64,000 bases of DNA from Mycobacterium triplex. Lineage in GTDB: Bacteria; Actinomycetota; Actinomycetes; Mycobacteriales; Mycobacteriaceae. The notes beneath the pieces were generated by a model. It did no database searches. It saw only the letters and a program-made list of their open reading frames with translations, and was not told where the DNA came from. The position numbers were made by a program, and so were the translations under genes. Positions within the stretch are counted from its first letter, which is position 1; each line of letters starts with the position of its first letter. This document shows positions 16,107 through 24,507 of the stretch, one piece after another. The DNA lies in assembly GCF_000689255.1 (NCBI RefSeq), contig NZ_HG964446.1:4631250-4695249 (forward strand), read 5' to 3'.

Positions 16107-18082
16107 TTGGCCGCCACCAGCACGATCAGCACGCCCAGCGCACCGTAGGCCAGGTAGAGGTGCACGCTACCGGTGTGGGCGCGCCGCATCCACCCGGCCA
16201 TGGCCCCGATCGCGCCGACCACCGGGGTATACAGGCGCTGTTCGATCGCGTCGGTGATCGCGGTCCGGTAGGCGATTCGGTCGGCCATGAATTGCGCCTC
16301 GGCGGTCGGGGTGACCTCGATGTAGGTATCGGGGCGCAGCACCTCGCCGAAGACGCGCTGCAGCGGCTCGGCGAAGGACGTCGCGGTGTATTGCATCCGC
16401 TCGGTGAGATCAGCTGCGCCGCAAGCCCATAGCGGCAGCACTACCGGTGGGGGGCGCCGCCGGGAACGCAGCAGTGCCAGCCCGGACGCCACCAGCGCCG
16501 CGCCGACGACACCGGCGGCGATCACGCCGGGCGCGATCGAACCGGGCACCCCCGGCAGTCGCACCACGGCGCCGAAGTCGGTGAACTCCACGGCGTGGCC
16601 AAACGGCAGCGTTGCGATGGTCCGTCGCACCAGTGGCGCGACGAGCCCCGGCGCCACCGCCAGTATCAGGCAGGCGCCCGCCGCGACCGCCATGCCGGCA
16701 CGCATGCTGGCCGGCGCCTCACCCGCGCCGGCGGCCTGACTCGAGCGGGGACGGGCGAAGAACCCGATCCCGAACGCTTTGACCATTGCGGCCACACTCA
16801 GACCGGTGGCGAGTGCGACCGCGCCGACCGCCAACGGTGTCGTCAGCGCCACCATCGGATCGCGTCCGGGAGCGGCGTGGACCAGGGACTGGACCAGCAG
16901 CCACTCACCGACAAAGCCGGCACCGAGCGGCAGCCCACAGGCGCCCAGCGCTGCCACCCCAAAGCACCCGGTGGTGATCGGCATGCGGCGCGCCAGTCCG
17001 CCGAGCAGGTCGAGGTCGCGCAGGTGCGTCGCGGCTACCACCGATCCGGCCGCCAGGAAGCCCAGGCTCTTGAATGCCCCGTGCGCCATCAGATGCACCA
17101 CCGCGGCGACCGCGGCGATCGTCGCCGGACCGTAGGCACCGGTGTCCACGAAAAGTGTTGCCGCACCGAGTGCCAACGTGACCAGGCCCATGTTCTCGGT
17201 CGTCGAATAGGCCAGCAGCCGCTTGATGTCGGTAGCCACCGAGGCCTGCAGCACGCCGTAGAGCGCGGAGATGGCGCCGACGGCCATCAGCGCCAGCCCC
17301 CACCAGCGGGGCCCCGGCCCGAGCAACTGCAGATCGAAGCGAACGATCCCGTAGATCCCCAGGTTGACCATCGCCGCACTCATCAACGCCGACACGGGGC
17401 TGGGCGCCTCGGGATGGGCGCGCGGCAACCAGGCGTGCAGCGGCACCAACCCCGCCTTCGACCCGAAGCCGACGAACGTCAGCACGAACACCGCGGTGCG
17501 GGCACCGCCGGACACCCCGGTCAGGTCGGCGAGCCGGTCGGATCCGCCGGCCGCCGACAACACCATCAGCCCGACCAGGATCGCGACGAACCCGAGCTGG
17601 GTCATCACCGCGTACGACAGACCCGCCGAGCGGACCTGCGGGCGGGTGTCCTCGGAGAGCACCAGCGTCAGCGACGTGACCGCCATCAACTCCCAGGCCA
17701 GCAGGAACGTCGTGACCGATCCCGCGGCCGGCACCAGCTCCATCGCCGCGACGAACACCGGCAGCACCGCCATCGTGACCCAGCTCAGCTGCTCGCGCCT
17801 GGCGTACCCGATCGCGTAACAGCCGACCGGGACCGCGACCGCGCCCGTGAGCGCCACGAAGAATCCGCCGAGCGGGTCGAGTTCGATCCGTACGCCGGAC
17901 AGCGGGAGAAGCCAGTCGATATCGACCGGGCGTACCGATCCGAACATGCCCCGCAAGCCCAGCCACACCCCGACGATGCCTGCAGCGGACGTAGCCATGC
18001 CGCCGATGACCCGACCGAAACCCAATCGCGGCAACACATTTGGCGTCGAGGTCGCGACGACGGTCGACGTGGTCGTCGTCAC
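16103..18082 (-). CDS. NuoL/HyfB-like proton-translocating subunit (Rv0083-like)
   Basis: A 659-residue membrane protein of the NuoL/MrpA class with a proton antiporter core. Key segments are the Glu of AWELMAVTSLTLVLSE, the Lys of GFGSKAGLVPLHAWLPRAHPEAPSPVSALMSAAMVN and the Lys of ATDIKRLLAYSTTENMGL. The C-terminal part runs to a final helix YGALGVLIVLVAA. The frame opens much further upstream, but the GTG at 18082 overlaps the previous gene's stop as GTGA, so that is the start. It should pump protons as part of the Hyc-like complex. Confidence 0.9.
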   Translation of the reverse strand: MTTTTSTVVATSTPNVLPRLGFGRVIGGMATSAAGIVGVWLGLRGMFGSVRPVDIDWLLPLSGVRIELDPLGGFFVALTGAVAVPVGCYAIGYARREQLSWVTMAVLPVFVAAMELVPAAGSVTTFLLAWELMAVTSLTLVLSEDTRPQVRSAGLSYAVMTQLGFVAILVGLMVLSAAGGSDRLADLTGVSGGARTAVFVLTFVGFGSKAGLVPLHAWLPRAHPEAPSPVSALMSAAMVNLGIYGIVRFDLQLLGPGPRWWGLALMAVGAISALYGVLQASVATDIKRLLAYSTTENMGLVTLALGAATLFVDTGAYGPATIAAVAAVVHLMAHGAFKSLGFLAAGSVVAATHLRDLDLLGGLARRMPITTGCFGVAALGACGLPLGAGFVGEWLLVQSLVHAAPGRDPMVALTTPLAVGAVALATGLSVAAMVKAFGIGFFARPRSSQAAGAGEAPASMRAGMAVAAGACLILAVAPGLVAPLVRRTIATLPFGHAVEFTDFGAVVRLPGVPGSIAPGVIAAGVVGAALVASGLALLRSRRRPPPVVLPLWACGAADLTERMQYTATSFAEPLQRVFGEVLRPDTYIEVTPTAEAQFMADRIAYRTAITDAIEQRLYTPVVGAIGAMAGWMRRAHTGSVHLYLAYGALGVLIVLVAAK

Positions 18083-18558
18083 TTCCCCGTCACCGATCGC
18101 AGCGCCGCAACGATGTCGGCGGGTGTGGGCGGGCAACCCGCGATCTCGACATCGACGGGCACCACCTCCCCCACCGAACCCGCCACAGCGTAGGCATCCG
18201 TGAACACCCCTCGGTTCAGGGCGCAGTCGCCACATGCGATCACCACCCGCGGGCGCGGCGTCGCAGCAAGGGCATTGCGCAGCGGGTCGGCCATGTTGCG
18301 GGTCACCACCCCGGTCACCAGCAGGGCATCGGCGTGCCGGGGCGAAGCTACCAGCCGTGCCCCGAACCGCTCGGCGTCGTACACGGGGCCGAACGCACCC
18401 GAAATCTCAACCTCGCATCCGTTGCACGAACCCGCGTCGACGTGCCGGATCTGCAGCGAACCTCGCACCCCCGCCGGCGGTTCCGTTGCCGACGGCGGCG
18501 CCGGTGCCGCGGGCTCGACGATCCGGCCGACGCGAAGGATTTTGGCGAGCCATCCCAT
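18079..18558 (-). CDS. NuoB-like [4Fe-4S] subunit (Rv0082-like)
   Basis: A 159-residue homologue of NuoB/the hydrogenase small subunit. The cluster N2 ligands are all present: Cys45 and Cys48 in SCNGCE, Cys112 in GDCA and Cys142 in GCPP. It is therefore able to hold a [4Fe-4S] cluster at the junction with HycE and HycD. The start ATG at 18558 is four bases from the regulator stop. No NuoI-type two-cluster ferredoxin gene accompanies it in this operon, so the electron donor is not encoded here. Confidence 0.92.
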   Translation of the reverse strand: MGWLAKILRVGRIVEPAAPAPPSATEPPAGVRGSLQIRHVDAGSCNGCEVEISGAFGPVYDAERFGARLVASPRHADALLVTGVVTRNMADPLRNALAATPRPRVVIACGDCALNRGVFTDAYAVAGSVGEVVPVDVEIAGCPPTPADIVAALRSVTGK

Positions 18559-18562
18559 GGCG

Positions 18563-18907
18563 CTAATTCGCCGCGGGGTCGGCGCGCAGGTCTTCGAGCA
18601 CCGCGACCCGATCGGTCAGCACCCGGGCCAGTACCTGGCGCGCCACCGCGAGCAGCTCGGCGATGTCGGGCGAGGCGATCGAGTAGGTCACGACGTTGCC
18701 GTCGCGGTCCGCGACGACAACACCCGCCCGGCGCAACACCGCCAGTTGCTGGGACAGGTTCGACGCCTCGAGCCCGACATCGGACACCAGCAACTCCCCG
18801 ACCGAGCGGTCGCGCTGCACCAGCAGCTCGAGAATCCTGATGCGCGCCGGGTGCCCAAGCGTCTTGAAAAAGTCGGCTTTGAGCTTGTAAAGGGGCTTCG
18901 ACTCCAC
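18563..18907 (-). CDS. ArsR-family repressor of the hyc-like operon (Rv0081-like)
   Basis: A 114-residue winged-helix ArsR regulator (KADFFKTLGHPARIRILELL; recognition helix EASNLSQQLAVLRRAGVV; wing DGNVVTYSI). No CxC or other metal-binding pair is present, so it is not a classic metal sensor. The GTG at 18907 is chosen over the ATG at 18931: an AGGAG lies six bases upstream and the length then equals M. tuberculosis Rv0081 (114 residues). It heads the operon, four bases before the NuoB-like gene. In H37Rv, Rv0081 is reported as a hypoxia-linked regulator of its own operon. Two copies of TGAAGAATTCA lie upstream. Confidence 0.92.
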   Translation of the reverse strand: MESKPLYKLKADFFKTLGHPARIRILELLVQRDRSVGELLVSDVGLEASNLSQQLAVLRRAGVVVADRDGNVVTYSIASPDIAELLAVARQVLARVLTDRVAVLEDLRADPAAN

Positions 18908-18916
18908 CTTTGCTCC

Positions 18917-18964
18917 TGAAGAATTCAACATTCCTTTAGTTGATCAGTTGAAGAATTCATCATA
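18917..18964 (-). promoter_or_regulatory. Candidate autoregulatory operator and -10 of the hyc-like operon
   Basis: TGAAGAATTCA occurs at 18917-18927 and again at 18949-18959, 32 bases apart, each built on a GAATTC dyad. On the transcribed strand a good -10 hexamer TATGAT (18964 to 18959) abuts the second copy, so a bound repressor would cover the promoter and the 5' leader. A TTGATCA lies between the copies. No 20-base DosR-type palindrome is present in the whole 18908-19081 gap. Confidence 0.5.
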
Positions 18965-19081
18965 CTGGTCGGCTGTCGGCGCTGCTGAACGGCGGTCGAC
19001 GGGGCCGCCAACCGTGATCCAAGCCGGCTCGCGGTCGGCTCGCTAACCTGTCCCCATGCGATGCAGGCAGGCCCGCCGGGC

Positions 19082-20059
19082 ATGATCCGGTACCTCGCCC
19101 GGCGGTTCCTCAACTACGTCGTCCTGTTGGTGCTGGCGTCCTTCCTGACCTTCCTGCTGACCTCGCAGACGTTTCATCCGCTCGACAGCTTCATCCAGCG
19201 CCACCCGACGCCGCCGCCGGAGGCCATTCACGCCAAGGCCGTTGCGTTGGGCCTGGACAAACCGGTGGTCCTCCGTTACGCGAGCTGGGTTTCCGGTGTG
19301 GTCCGCGGCGACTTCGGGGTGACGGTGAGCGGTCACCCCGTCGCCCAGGAGCTGTGGCGCCGGGTCGGGGTGAGCCTGCGGCTGGTGGTGACCGGTTCGG
19401 TGCTGGGCACGCTGATCGGCGTCGTCGTGGGCGCCTGGGGTGCGGTGCGGCAGTACCGGCTCAGCGATCGGGTGATCACGGTGCTGTCGCTGATCGTGTT
19501 GAGCATCCCGTCGTTCGTGTTGGCCAGCCTGCTCATTCTGGGCGCCCTGCGGATCAACATGTTCGCGGGCATGGGGATCTTCCAGTACACCGGGGAGACC
19601 TCGCCGCTTCCACCCGATGGACCCGTCGAGGCGCTCACCGAACGCCTGCAGCACATGGTGCTGCCCACCCTGACGCTGGCCCTGGGCGCAATCGCGGGTT
19701 TCAGCCGCTACCAACGCAATGCGATGCTCGACGTGCTCGGTGAGGATTTCATCCGGACAGCGCGCGCCAAGGGCCTGACCCGGCGGCGCGCGCTGTTCAA
19801 ACACGGCTTGCGCACCGCACTCATTCCGATGGCCACCTTGTTCGCCTATGGCGTGAGCGGGCTGGTGGTCGGCGCGGTGTTCGTCGAGAAAATCTTCGGC
19901 TGGCACGGCATGGGTGAATGGGTGGTGTCGGGAATCGCGACCCAGGACGCCAACGTCGTCGCCGCGATCACGCTTTTCTCCGGCGCGGCGGTTCTGCTGG
20001 CGGGGCTGTTGTCCGACGTGATCTACGCGGCACTGGATCCGAGGGTACGCGTTTCATGA
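19082..20059 (+). CDS. oppB: Oligopeptide ABC transporter permease (Rv1283c-like)
   Basis: A 325-residue membrane permease of the OppB/DppB family. It has an N-terminal helix (RRFLNYVVLLVLASFLTFLL), a large periplasmic loop, five more helices, and the EAA-loop contact for the ATPase in RTARAKGLTRRRALFKHGLRTALIP. ATG 19082 gives 325 residues, as in M. tuberculosis OppB; an ATG at 19061 is also in frame. With OppC it forms the membrane channel for peptides, driven by OppD. The gene overlaps oppC as ATGA. Confidence 0.93.
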   Translation: MIRYLARRFLNYVVLLVLASFLTFLLTSQTFHPLDSFIQRHPTPPPEAIHAKAVALGLDKPVVLRYASWVSGVVRGDFGVTVSGHPVAQELWRRVGVSLRLVVTGSVLGTLIGVVVGAWGAVRQYRLSDRVITVLSLIVLSIPSFVLASLLILGALRINMFAGMGIFQYTGETSPLPPDGPVEALTERLQHMVLPTLTLALGAIAGFSRYQRNAMLDVLGEDFIRTARAKGLTRRRALFKHGLRTALIPMATLFAYGVSGLVVGAVFVEKIFGWHGMGEWVVSGIATQDANVVAAITLFSGAAVLLAGLLSDVIYAALDPRVRVS

Positions 20060-20994
20060 CACAAGGAACCGCCCCGGTACGGTCCGGCGTGCACCCGGTG
20101 GCAACGTTCGCGTCGCGCCGAAACCTGTTGGTCCACCGCTTTTTTCGCAACAGGCCCGCCGCGGTGGCGCTGATCCTGCTGGCGCTGGCGTTCATCGGCT
20201 GCTACGCGTTACCGCCGCTGTTGCCGTACAGCTATACCGATCTGGACCTGCACGCCCTGCTGCAGCCGCCGTCGCCGCGACACTGGTTCGGCACCAACGC
20301 GCTGGGCCAGGACCTGCTGGCCCGGACTCTGACCGGCATGCAGAAGTCGCTACTGATCGGCGTGTGCGTCGCCATGATCTCGACCACCCTGGCCGCCACC
20401 GTCGGATCGATCGCCGGCTATTTCGGGGGCTGGCGCGACCGAACGCTGATGTGGCTGGTGGACCTGCTCCTGGTGGTGCCCAGCTTTTTGCTCATTGCCG
20501 TCGTCACGCCCCGCACCAAGCATTCGAACAGCATTCTTTGGCTGATCGTGCTGCTGGCGGCGTTCGGCTGGATGGTCAGCTCCCGGATGGTGCGCGGGTT
20601 GACGATGAGCCTGCGGGAACGCGAATTCGTCCGCGCGGCAAGGTATATGGGTGTGTCGAGCCGACGGGTGATCATGCACCACATCGTTCCGAATGTCGCC
20701 TCGATCCTGATCATCGACGCGACGCTGAACGTGGGTTTCGCGATCCTGGCCGAAACCGGGTTGAGCTTCCTGGGATTCGGTGTCCAGCCGCCGGACGTTT
20801 CGCTGGGCACCCTGATCGCCGAGGGCACTCCGTCGGTGACCACCTTCCCCTGGGTCTTCCTGTTCCCGGGTGCGGCGCTGATCCTGATCGTGTTGTGCGC
20901 GAACCTCGCCGGTGACGGACTGCGCGACGCCATCGATCCGGGCGCGAAGCCGACCCGGCGCAAGAATCGCAAGCCGGTCGGGCGGCCGCGGTGA
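20056..20994 (+). CDS. oppC: Oligopeptide ABC transporter permease (Rv1282c-like)
   Basis: A 312-residue OppC/DppC-type permease. An N-terminal cytoplasmic tail and one helix (PAAVALILLALAFIGCYA) precede the permease core. DPP-family marks are HWFGTNALGQDLLARTLTG and the EAA loop REFVRAARYMGVSSRRVIMHHIVPN, followed by ETGLSFLGFGVQPPDVSLG. ATG 20056 overlaps the oppB stop; the frame upstream of it is shadow. The end overlaps oppD as GTGA. It is about 20 residues longer than the H37Rv protein as I recall it, at the Arg/Lys-rich C-terminal tail. Confidence 0.93.
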   Translation: MTQGTAPVRSGVHPVATFASRRNLLVHRFFRNRPAAVALILLALAFIGCYALPPLLPYSYTDLDLHALLQPPSPRHWFGTNALGQDLLARTLTGMQKSLLIGVCVAMISTTLAATVGSIAGYFGGWRDRTLMWLVDLLLVVPSFLLIAVVTPRTKHSNSILWLIVLLAAFGWMVSSRMVRGLTMSLREREFVRAARYMGVSSRRVIMHHIVPNVASILIIDATLNVGFAILAETGLSFLGFGVQPPDVSLGTLIAEGTPSVTTFPWVFLFPGAALILIVLCANLAGDGLRDAIDPGAKPTRRKNRKPVGRPR

Positions 20995-22835
20995 CGGCGC
21001 TGCTGGAAGTGACCGACCTCGGCGTCACCTTCGACAGCGGGGATGCCCGAATCCCCGCGGTGCGCGGGGCGACCTACCACATCGACCCGGGCGAAGTGCT
21101 GGCGATCGTGGGCGAATCCGGCTCGGGTAAGAGCACCGCCGCGATGGCCGTGATCGGACTGCTGCCCCAGTACGCCCAGGTGTCCGGTTCGGTGCGGCTG
21201 CACGGCCAGGAGCTGCTCGGGCTGTCCGACCAGGAGATGTCACGGATCCGCGGCAAGACGATCGGCACCGTGTTCCAGGACCCGATGTCGGCGCTGACCC
21301 CCGTCTATACCGTCGGGGACCAGATAGCCGAGGCCATCCGGGTCCACCACCGCGACGTCGGCCGCGCCGCTGCCCGCACGCGGGCCGTGGAGCTGCTCGA
21401 GCTGGTCGGTATCGCGCAGCCGGACCGCCGCGCAAAAGCGTTCCCGCACGAGCTATCCGGCGGCGAGCGCCAGCGGGTCGTGATCGCGATCGCGATCGCC
21501 AACGATCCCGACCTGCTGATCTGCGACGAGCCCACCACCGCGCTGGACGTCACCGTGCAGGCTCAGATTCTCGACGTGCTGCGCACGGCCCGCGACGTCA
21601 CCGGCGCGGGCGTGTTGATCATCACCCACGACCTGGGGGTGGTCTCGGAGTTCGCCGACCGGGCCATGGTCATGTACGCCGGGCGTGAGGTGGAGATCGC
21701 GACCGTGGAAGATCTGTACCGGGACCGCCGGATGCCCTACACGGTCGGGTTGCTCGGTTCGGCGCCGCGGCTGGACGCCCCGCAGGGCACCCGGCTGGTT
21801 CCGATCCCCGGTGCGCCACCCAATCTTTCGACGCTGGTCCCCGAGGCCTGTCCGTTCATGCCGCGCTGCCCGCTGGCGATCGACGAATGTGGTTCGGCTG
21901 AACCGGCTCTGATCACCGTCGCGCAAGACCACCGGGCGGCGTGCATCCGTACCGACGACGTCGCGGGGCGTTCTGCCGCCGAGATCTTCGACGTGACAAC
22001 CGCGCCACCGGACATCGATACCGCGGCGGAGGTGGGTGCAACGGTGCTACGGGTCGCAGACCTGCGCAAGACCTACCCGCTCACCAAGGGCGTGGTCTTC
22101 CGCAGGCGGGTGGGTGAGGTGCGAGCGGTCGACGGCGTCAGCTTCACCCTGGAGCAGGGCCGCACACTGGCGATCGTCGGCGAGTCCGGCTCGGGCAAAT
22201 CGACTACCCTGCAACAGATCCTGGAATTAAATGCACCGCAATCGGGTTCGATCGAGGTGCTCGGCGCCGACGTCGCCGCGTTGAATCCGGAGAGCCGGCG
22301 CTCGCTGCGGCGCGACATCCAGGTCGTGTTCCAGGACCCGGTGGCGTCGCTGGACCCGCGGCTACCGGTGTCCGAAGTCATAGCTGAGCCTTTGCAGGCA
22401 AACGGATTTCACAAGGCCGACGCCGACGCGCGAGTCGCCGAACTGCTCGACATCGTCGGCCTGCGCCACGCCGACGCCACCCGCTATCCGGCCGAGTTCT
22501 CCGGGGGACAGAAGCAGCGCATCGGCATCGCGCGGGCGCTGGCGCTGCAGCCTAAGATACTGGCGCTCGACGAGCCGGTGTCGGCGCTCGACGTCTCGAT
22601 CCAAGCGGGGATCATCAACCTGCTGCTCGACCTGCAAGACCGGTTTGGTCTGTCGTATCTGTTTGTCTCGCACGATCTTTCCGTCGTCAAACACCTGGCG
22701 CATCGGGTGGTGGTGCTGTACCGGGGCACCATCGTCGAGCAGGGCGACGGCGATGAGGTCTTCACCAACCCACAGCACGAATACACCCGGCGGCTGCTGG
22801 CCGCCGTTCCGCGAGCGCACGCCGATGCGGGTTAG
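20991..22835 (+). CDS. oppD: Oligopeptide ABC transporter ATPase, two fused domains (Rv1281c-like)
   Basis: A 614-residue cytoplasmic protein with two ABC domains fused in one chain (OppD+OppF). Domain 1 has Walker A GESGSGKST near residue 41, signature LSGGERQR and Walker B LLICDEPTTALD. Domain 2 has Walker A GESGSGKST near residue 397, signature FSGGQKQR and Walker B ILALDEPVSALD. Each ends in the Opp-type C-terminal region; domain 1's includes the cysteines CPFMPRCPLAIDEC, which can bind an iron-sulfur cluster in related transporters. GTG 20991 overlaps the oppC stop. Both sites look catalytically intact. Confidence 0.95.
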   Translation: MTALLEVTDLGVTFDSGDARIPAVRGATYHIDPGEVLAIVGESGSGKSTAAMAVIGLLPQYAQVSGSVRLHGQELLGLSDQEMSRIRGKTIGTVFQDPMSALTPVYTVGDQIAEAIRVHHRDVGRAAARTRAVELLELVGIAQPDRRAKAFPHELSGGERQRVVIAIAIANDPDLLICDEPTTALDVTVQAQILDVLRTARDVTGAGVLIITHDLGVVSEFADRAMVMYAGREVEIATVEDLYRDRRMPYTVGLLGSAPRLDAPQGTRLVPIPGAPPNLSTLVPEACPFMPRCPLAIDECGSAEPALITVAQDHRAACIRTDDVAGRSAAEIFDVTTAPPDIDTAAEVGATVLRVADLRKTYPLTKGVVFRRRVGEVRAVDGVSFTLEQGRTLAIVGESGSGKSTTLQQILELNAPQSGSIEVLGADVAALNPESRRSLRRDIQVVFQDPVASLDPRLPVSEVIAEPLQANGFHKADADARVAELLDIVGLRHADATRYPAEFSGGQKQRIGIARALALQPKILALDEPVSALDVSIQAGIINLLLDLQDRFGLSYLFVSHDLSVVKHLAHRVVVLYRGTIVEQGDGDEVFTNPQHEYTRRLLAAVPRAHADAG

Positions 22836-24507
22836 CATCGGCGGGGTGACGGTGACCCCCCGCAAGTTCGCGGCCCTGGCATTGGCGCTGCTGGTCGCCG
22901 GATGTTCGAGCGGGTATGACGACCTGCCGGAGACCCGGGCGGCTCAGCTCGGCGCCACCAGCGACATGAACCCGCAGGACCCCGACACGCTGCAGGACGG
23001 CGGCAACCTGCGCCTGCCACTGACGGCGTTCCCGGACAACTTCAATCAGTTGAACATCGACGGCAATACCTCCGACACCGCCGCGGTTCTGGCGGCCACG
23101 CAGCCCGGGGCGTTCATGACCCAGGCGGACGGCAGCCTGCAGCTCAACACCGACTACTTCACCGGCGCCGAGCTGACGGGGACCAATCCCCAAACCGTCA
23201 CGTACACAATCAATCCCAAGGCCGTCTGGAGCGACGGCACGCCGATCACGTGGGAAGACCTCAAGTCGGAGGTTGAAGCGTGCAACGGCCGCGACAAGCG
23301 GTACCTGATCGCCAGCCGGGCCGGGTTCGAACGGGTGAAGTCGGTGACCAGAGGCGTCGACGACCGCCAGGCCGTGGTCACCTTCTCCGATCCGTACGCC
23401 GAATGGCGGGGCATGTTCGCCGGCGGGATGCAACCTCGCAGCATGACCGCCAATCCGGAGGTCTTCAACAAGGGCCAGCTGGAAGGCCCCGGCCCGTCCG
23501 CCGGGCCGTTCATCGTGTCGACGATCGACCGGACCGCCCAGCGCATCGTGTTGACCCGCAATCCTCGATGGTGGGGCCGGAAGCCACGGCTGGATTCGAT
23601 CACCTTCCTGGTGCTCGACGTCTCCGCGATCATCCCCGCCCTGCAGAACAAGGCGATCGACGCGGCGGGTATCACGACGCTCGACGATATGGTGACCGCC
23701 CAGCGCACACCCGGGATTGTGATCCGGCGCGCGCCGGCCCCGACCTGGTTCCACTTCACGTTCAACGGCGCCCAGGGGTCGATCATGGCCGACGAGCGGC
23801 TGCGACGGGCGGTCTGCCACGGCATCGACCGACAGGCCATCGTCGATGTCGTCGAGCACGGTCTGACCACTGATCCCGTGCCGTTGAACAACCACGTCTA
23901 TGTGGCCGGACAGGTTGGTTACCAAAACAACAGTGCGCCAGGCGATTACAACCCGGACCAGGCCCGCAGAGAGCTGGACGCCATGGGGTGGAAGCTCAAC
24001 GGGGCGGTGCGCGAGAAGGACGGCAAGCAGCTCGTCGTCCGCGACGTCCTTTTCGACGCGGCGTCCAACCGGCAGATCGCCATGGTGGCGCAGAACAGCC
24101 TGGCGCAGATCGGCGTGAAGCTGGTGCTCGACGTCAAAGCCGGGAATGGCTTTTTCAGCCAGTACATCGGGGTCGGCGACTTCGATATCGCCCAATTCGG
24201 TTGGGAAGGCAATGCTTTCCCGCTGTCTGCGCTTCCGCAGATCTACACCTCGGACGGCGACAGCAATTTCGGCAGGATCGGCAACGCCGCGATCGATGCG
24301 AAGATCGCCGAGACATTGTCGGAGCTGGACCAGAACAAGGCGCGTGCTCTGGCCAATGAAGTTGACCAGATGATCTGGCAGGAAGGGTTCAACCTGCCAC
24401 TGTTTCAGTCGCCGGGCAACCGGGCGGTGCGACGTGATTTGGCCAATTTCGGTGCGGCCGGACTGGCCGACGTGGACTACACCGCGATCGGGTTCATGCG
24501 GACCTGA
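22825..24507 (+). CDS. oppA: Oligopeptide-binding lipoprotein (Rv1280c-like)
   Basis: About 560 residues; a lipoprotein signal ends in the lipobox LLVAGCS. The mature protein is a family-5 solute-binding protein (SBP_bac_5) with YTINPKAVWSDGTPITWEDLKSEVEA and a C terminus GLADVDYTAIGFMR like M. tuberculosis OppA. It captures peptides outside the membrane and delivers them to OppBC. The start is ATG 22825, overlapping oppD by 11 bases, or GTG 22846, which follows GGCGGG and begins at the signal peptide proper. The long frame upstream lies inside oppD. Confidence 0.92.
   Translation: MRVSIGGVTVTPRKFAALALALLVAGCSSGYDDLPETRAAQLGATSDMNPQDPDTLQDGGNLRLPLTAFPDNFNQLNIDGNTSDTAAVLAATQPGAFMTQADGSLQLNTDYFTGAELTGTNPQTVTYTINPKAVWSDGTPITWEDLKSEVEACNGRDKRYLIASRAGFERVKSVTRGVDDRQAVVTFSDPYAEWRGMFAGGMQPRSMTANPEVFNKGQLEGPGPSAGPFIVSTIDRTAQRIVLTRNPRWWGRKPRLDSITFLVLDVSAIIPALQNKAIDAAGITTLDDMVTAQRTPGIVIRRAPAPTWFHFTFNGAQGSIMADERLRRAVCHGIDRQAIVDVVEHGLTTDPVPLNNHVYVAGQVGYQNNSAPGDYNPDQARRELDAMGWKLNGAVREKDGKQLVVRDVLFDAASNRQIAMVAQNSLAQIGVKLVLDVKAGNGFFSQYIGVGDFDIAQFGWEGNAFPLSALPQIYTSDGDSNFGRIGNAAIDAKIAETLSELDQNKARALANEVDQMIWQEGFNLPLFQSPGNRAVRRDLANFGAAGLADVDYTAIGFMRT

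Noticed and set aside
22762..24195. Long open frame of 477 codons antisense to oppA
   Set aside because: Its translation is His/Arg/Gly/Val-rich without domains, and the opposite strand is a clear OppA. High GC keeps such shadow frames open.
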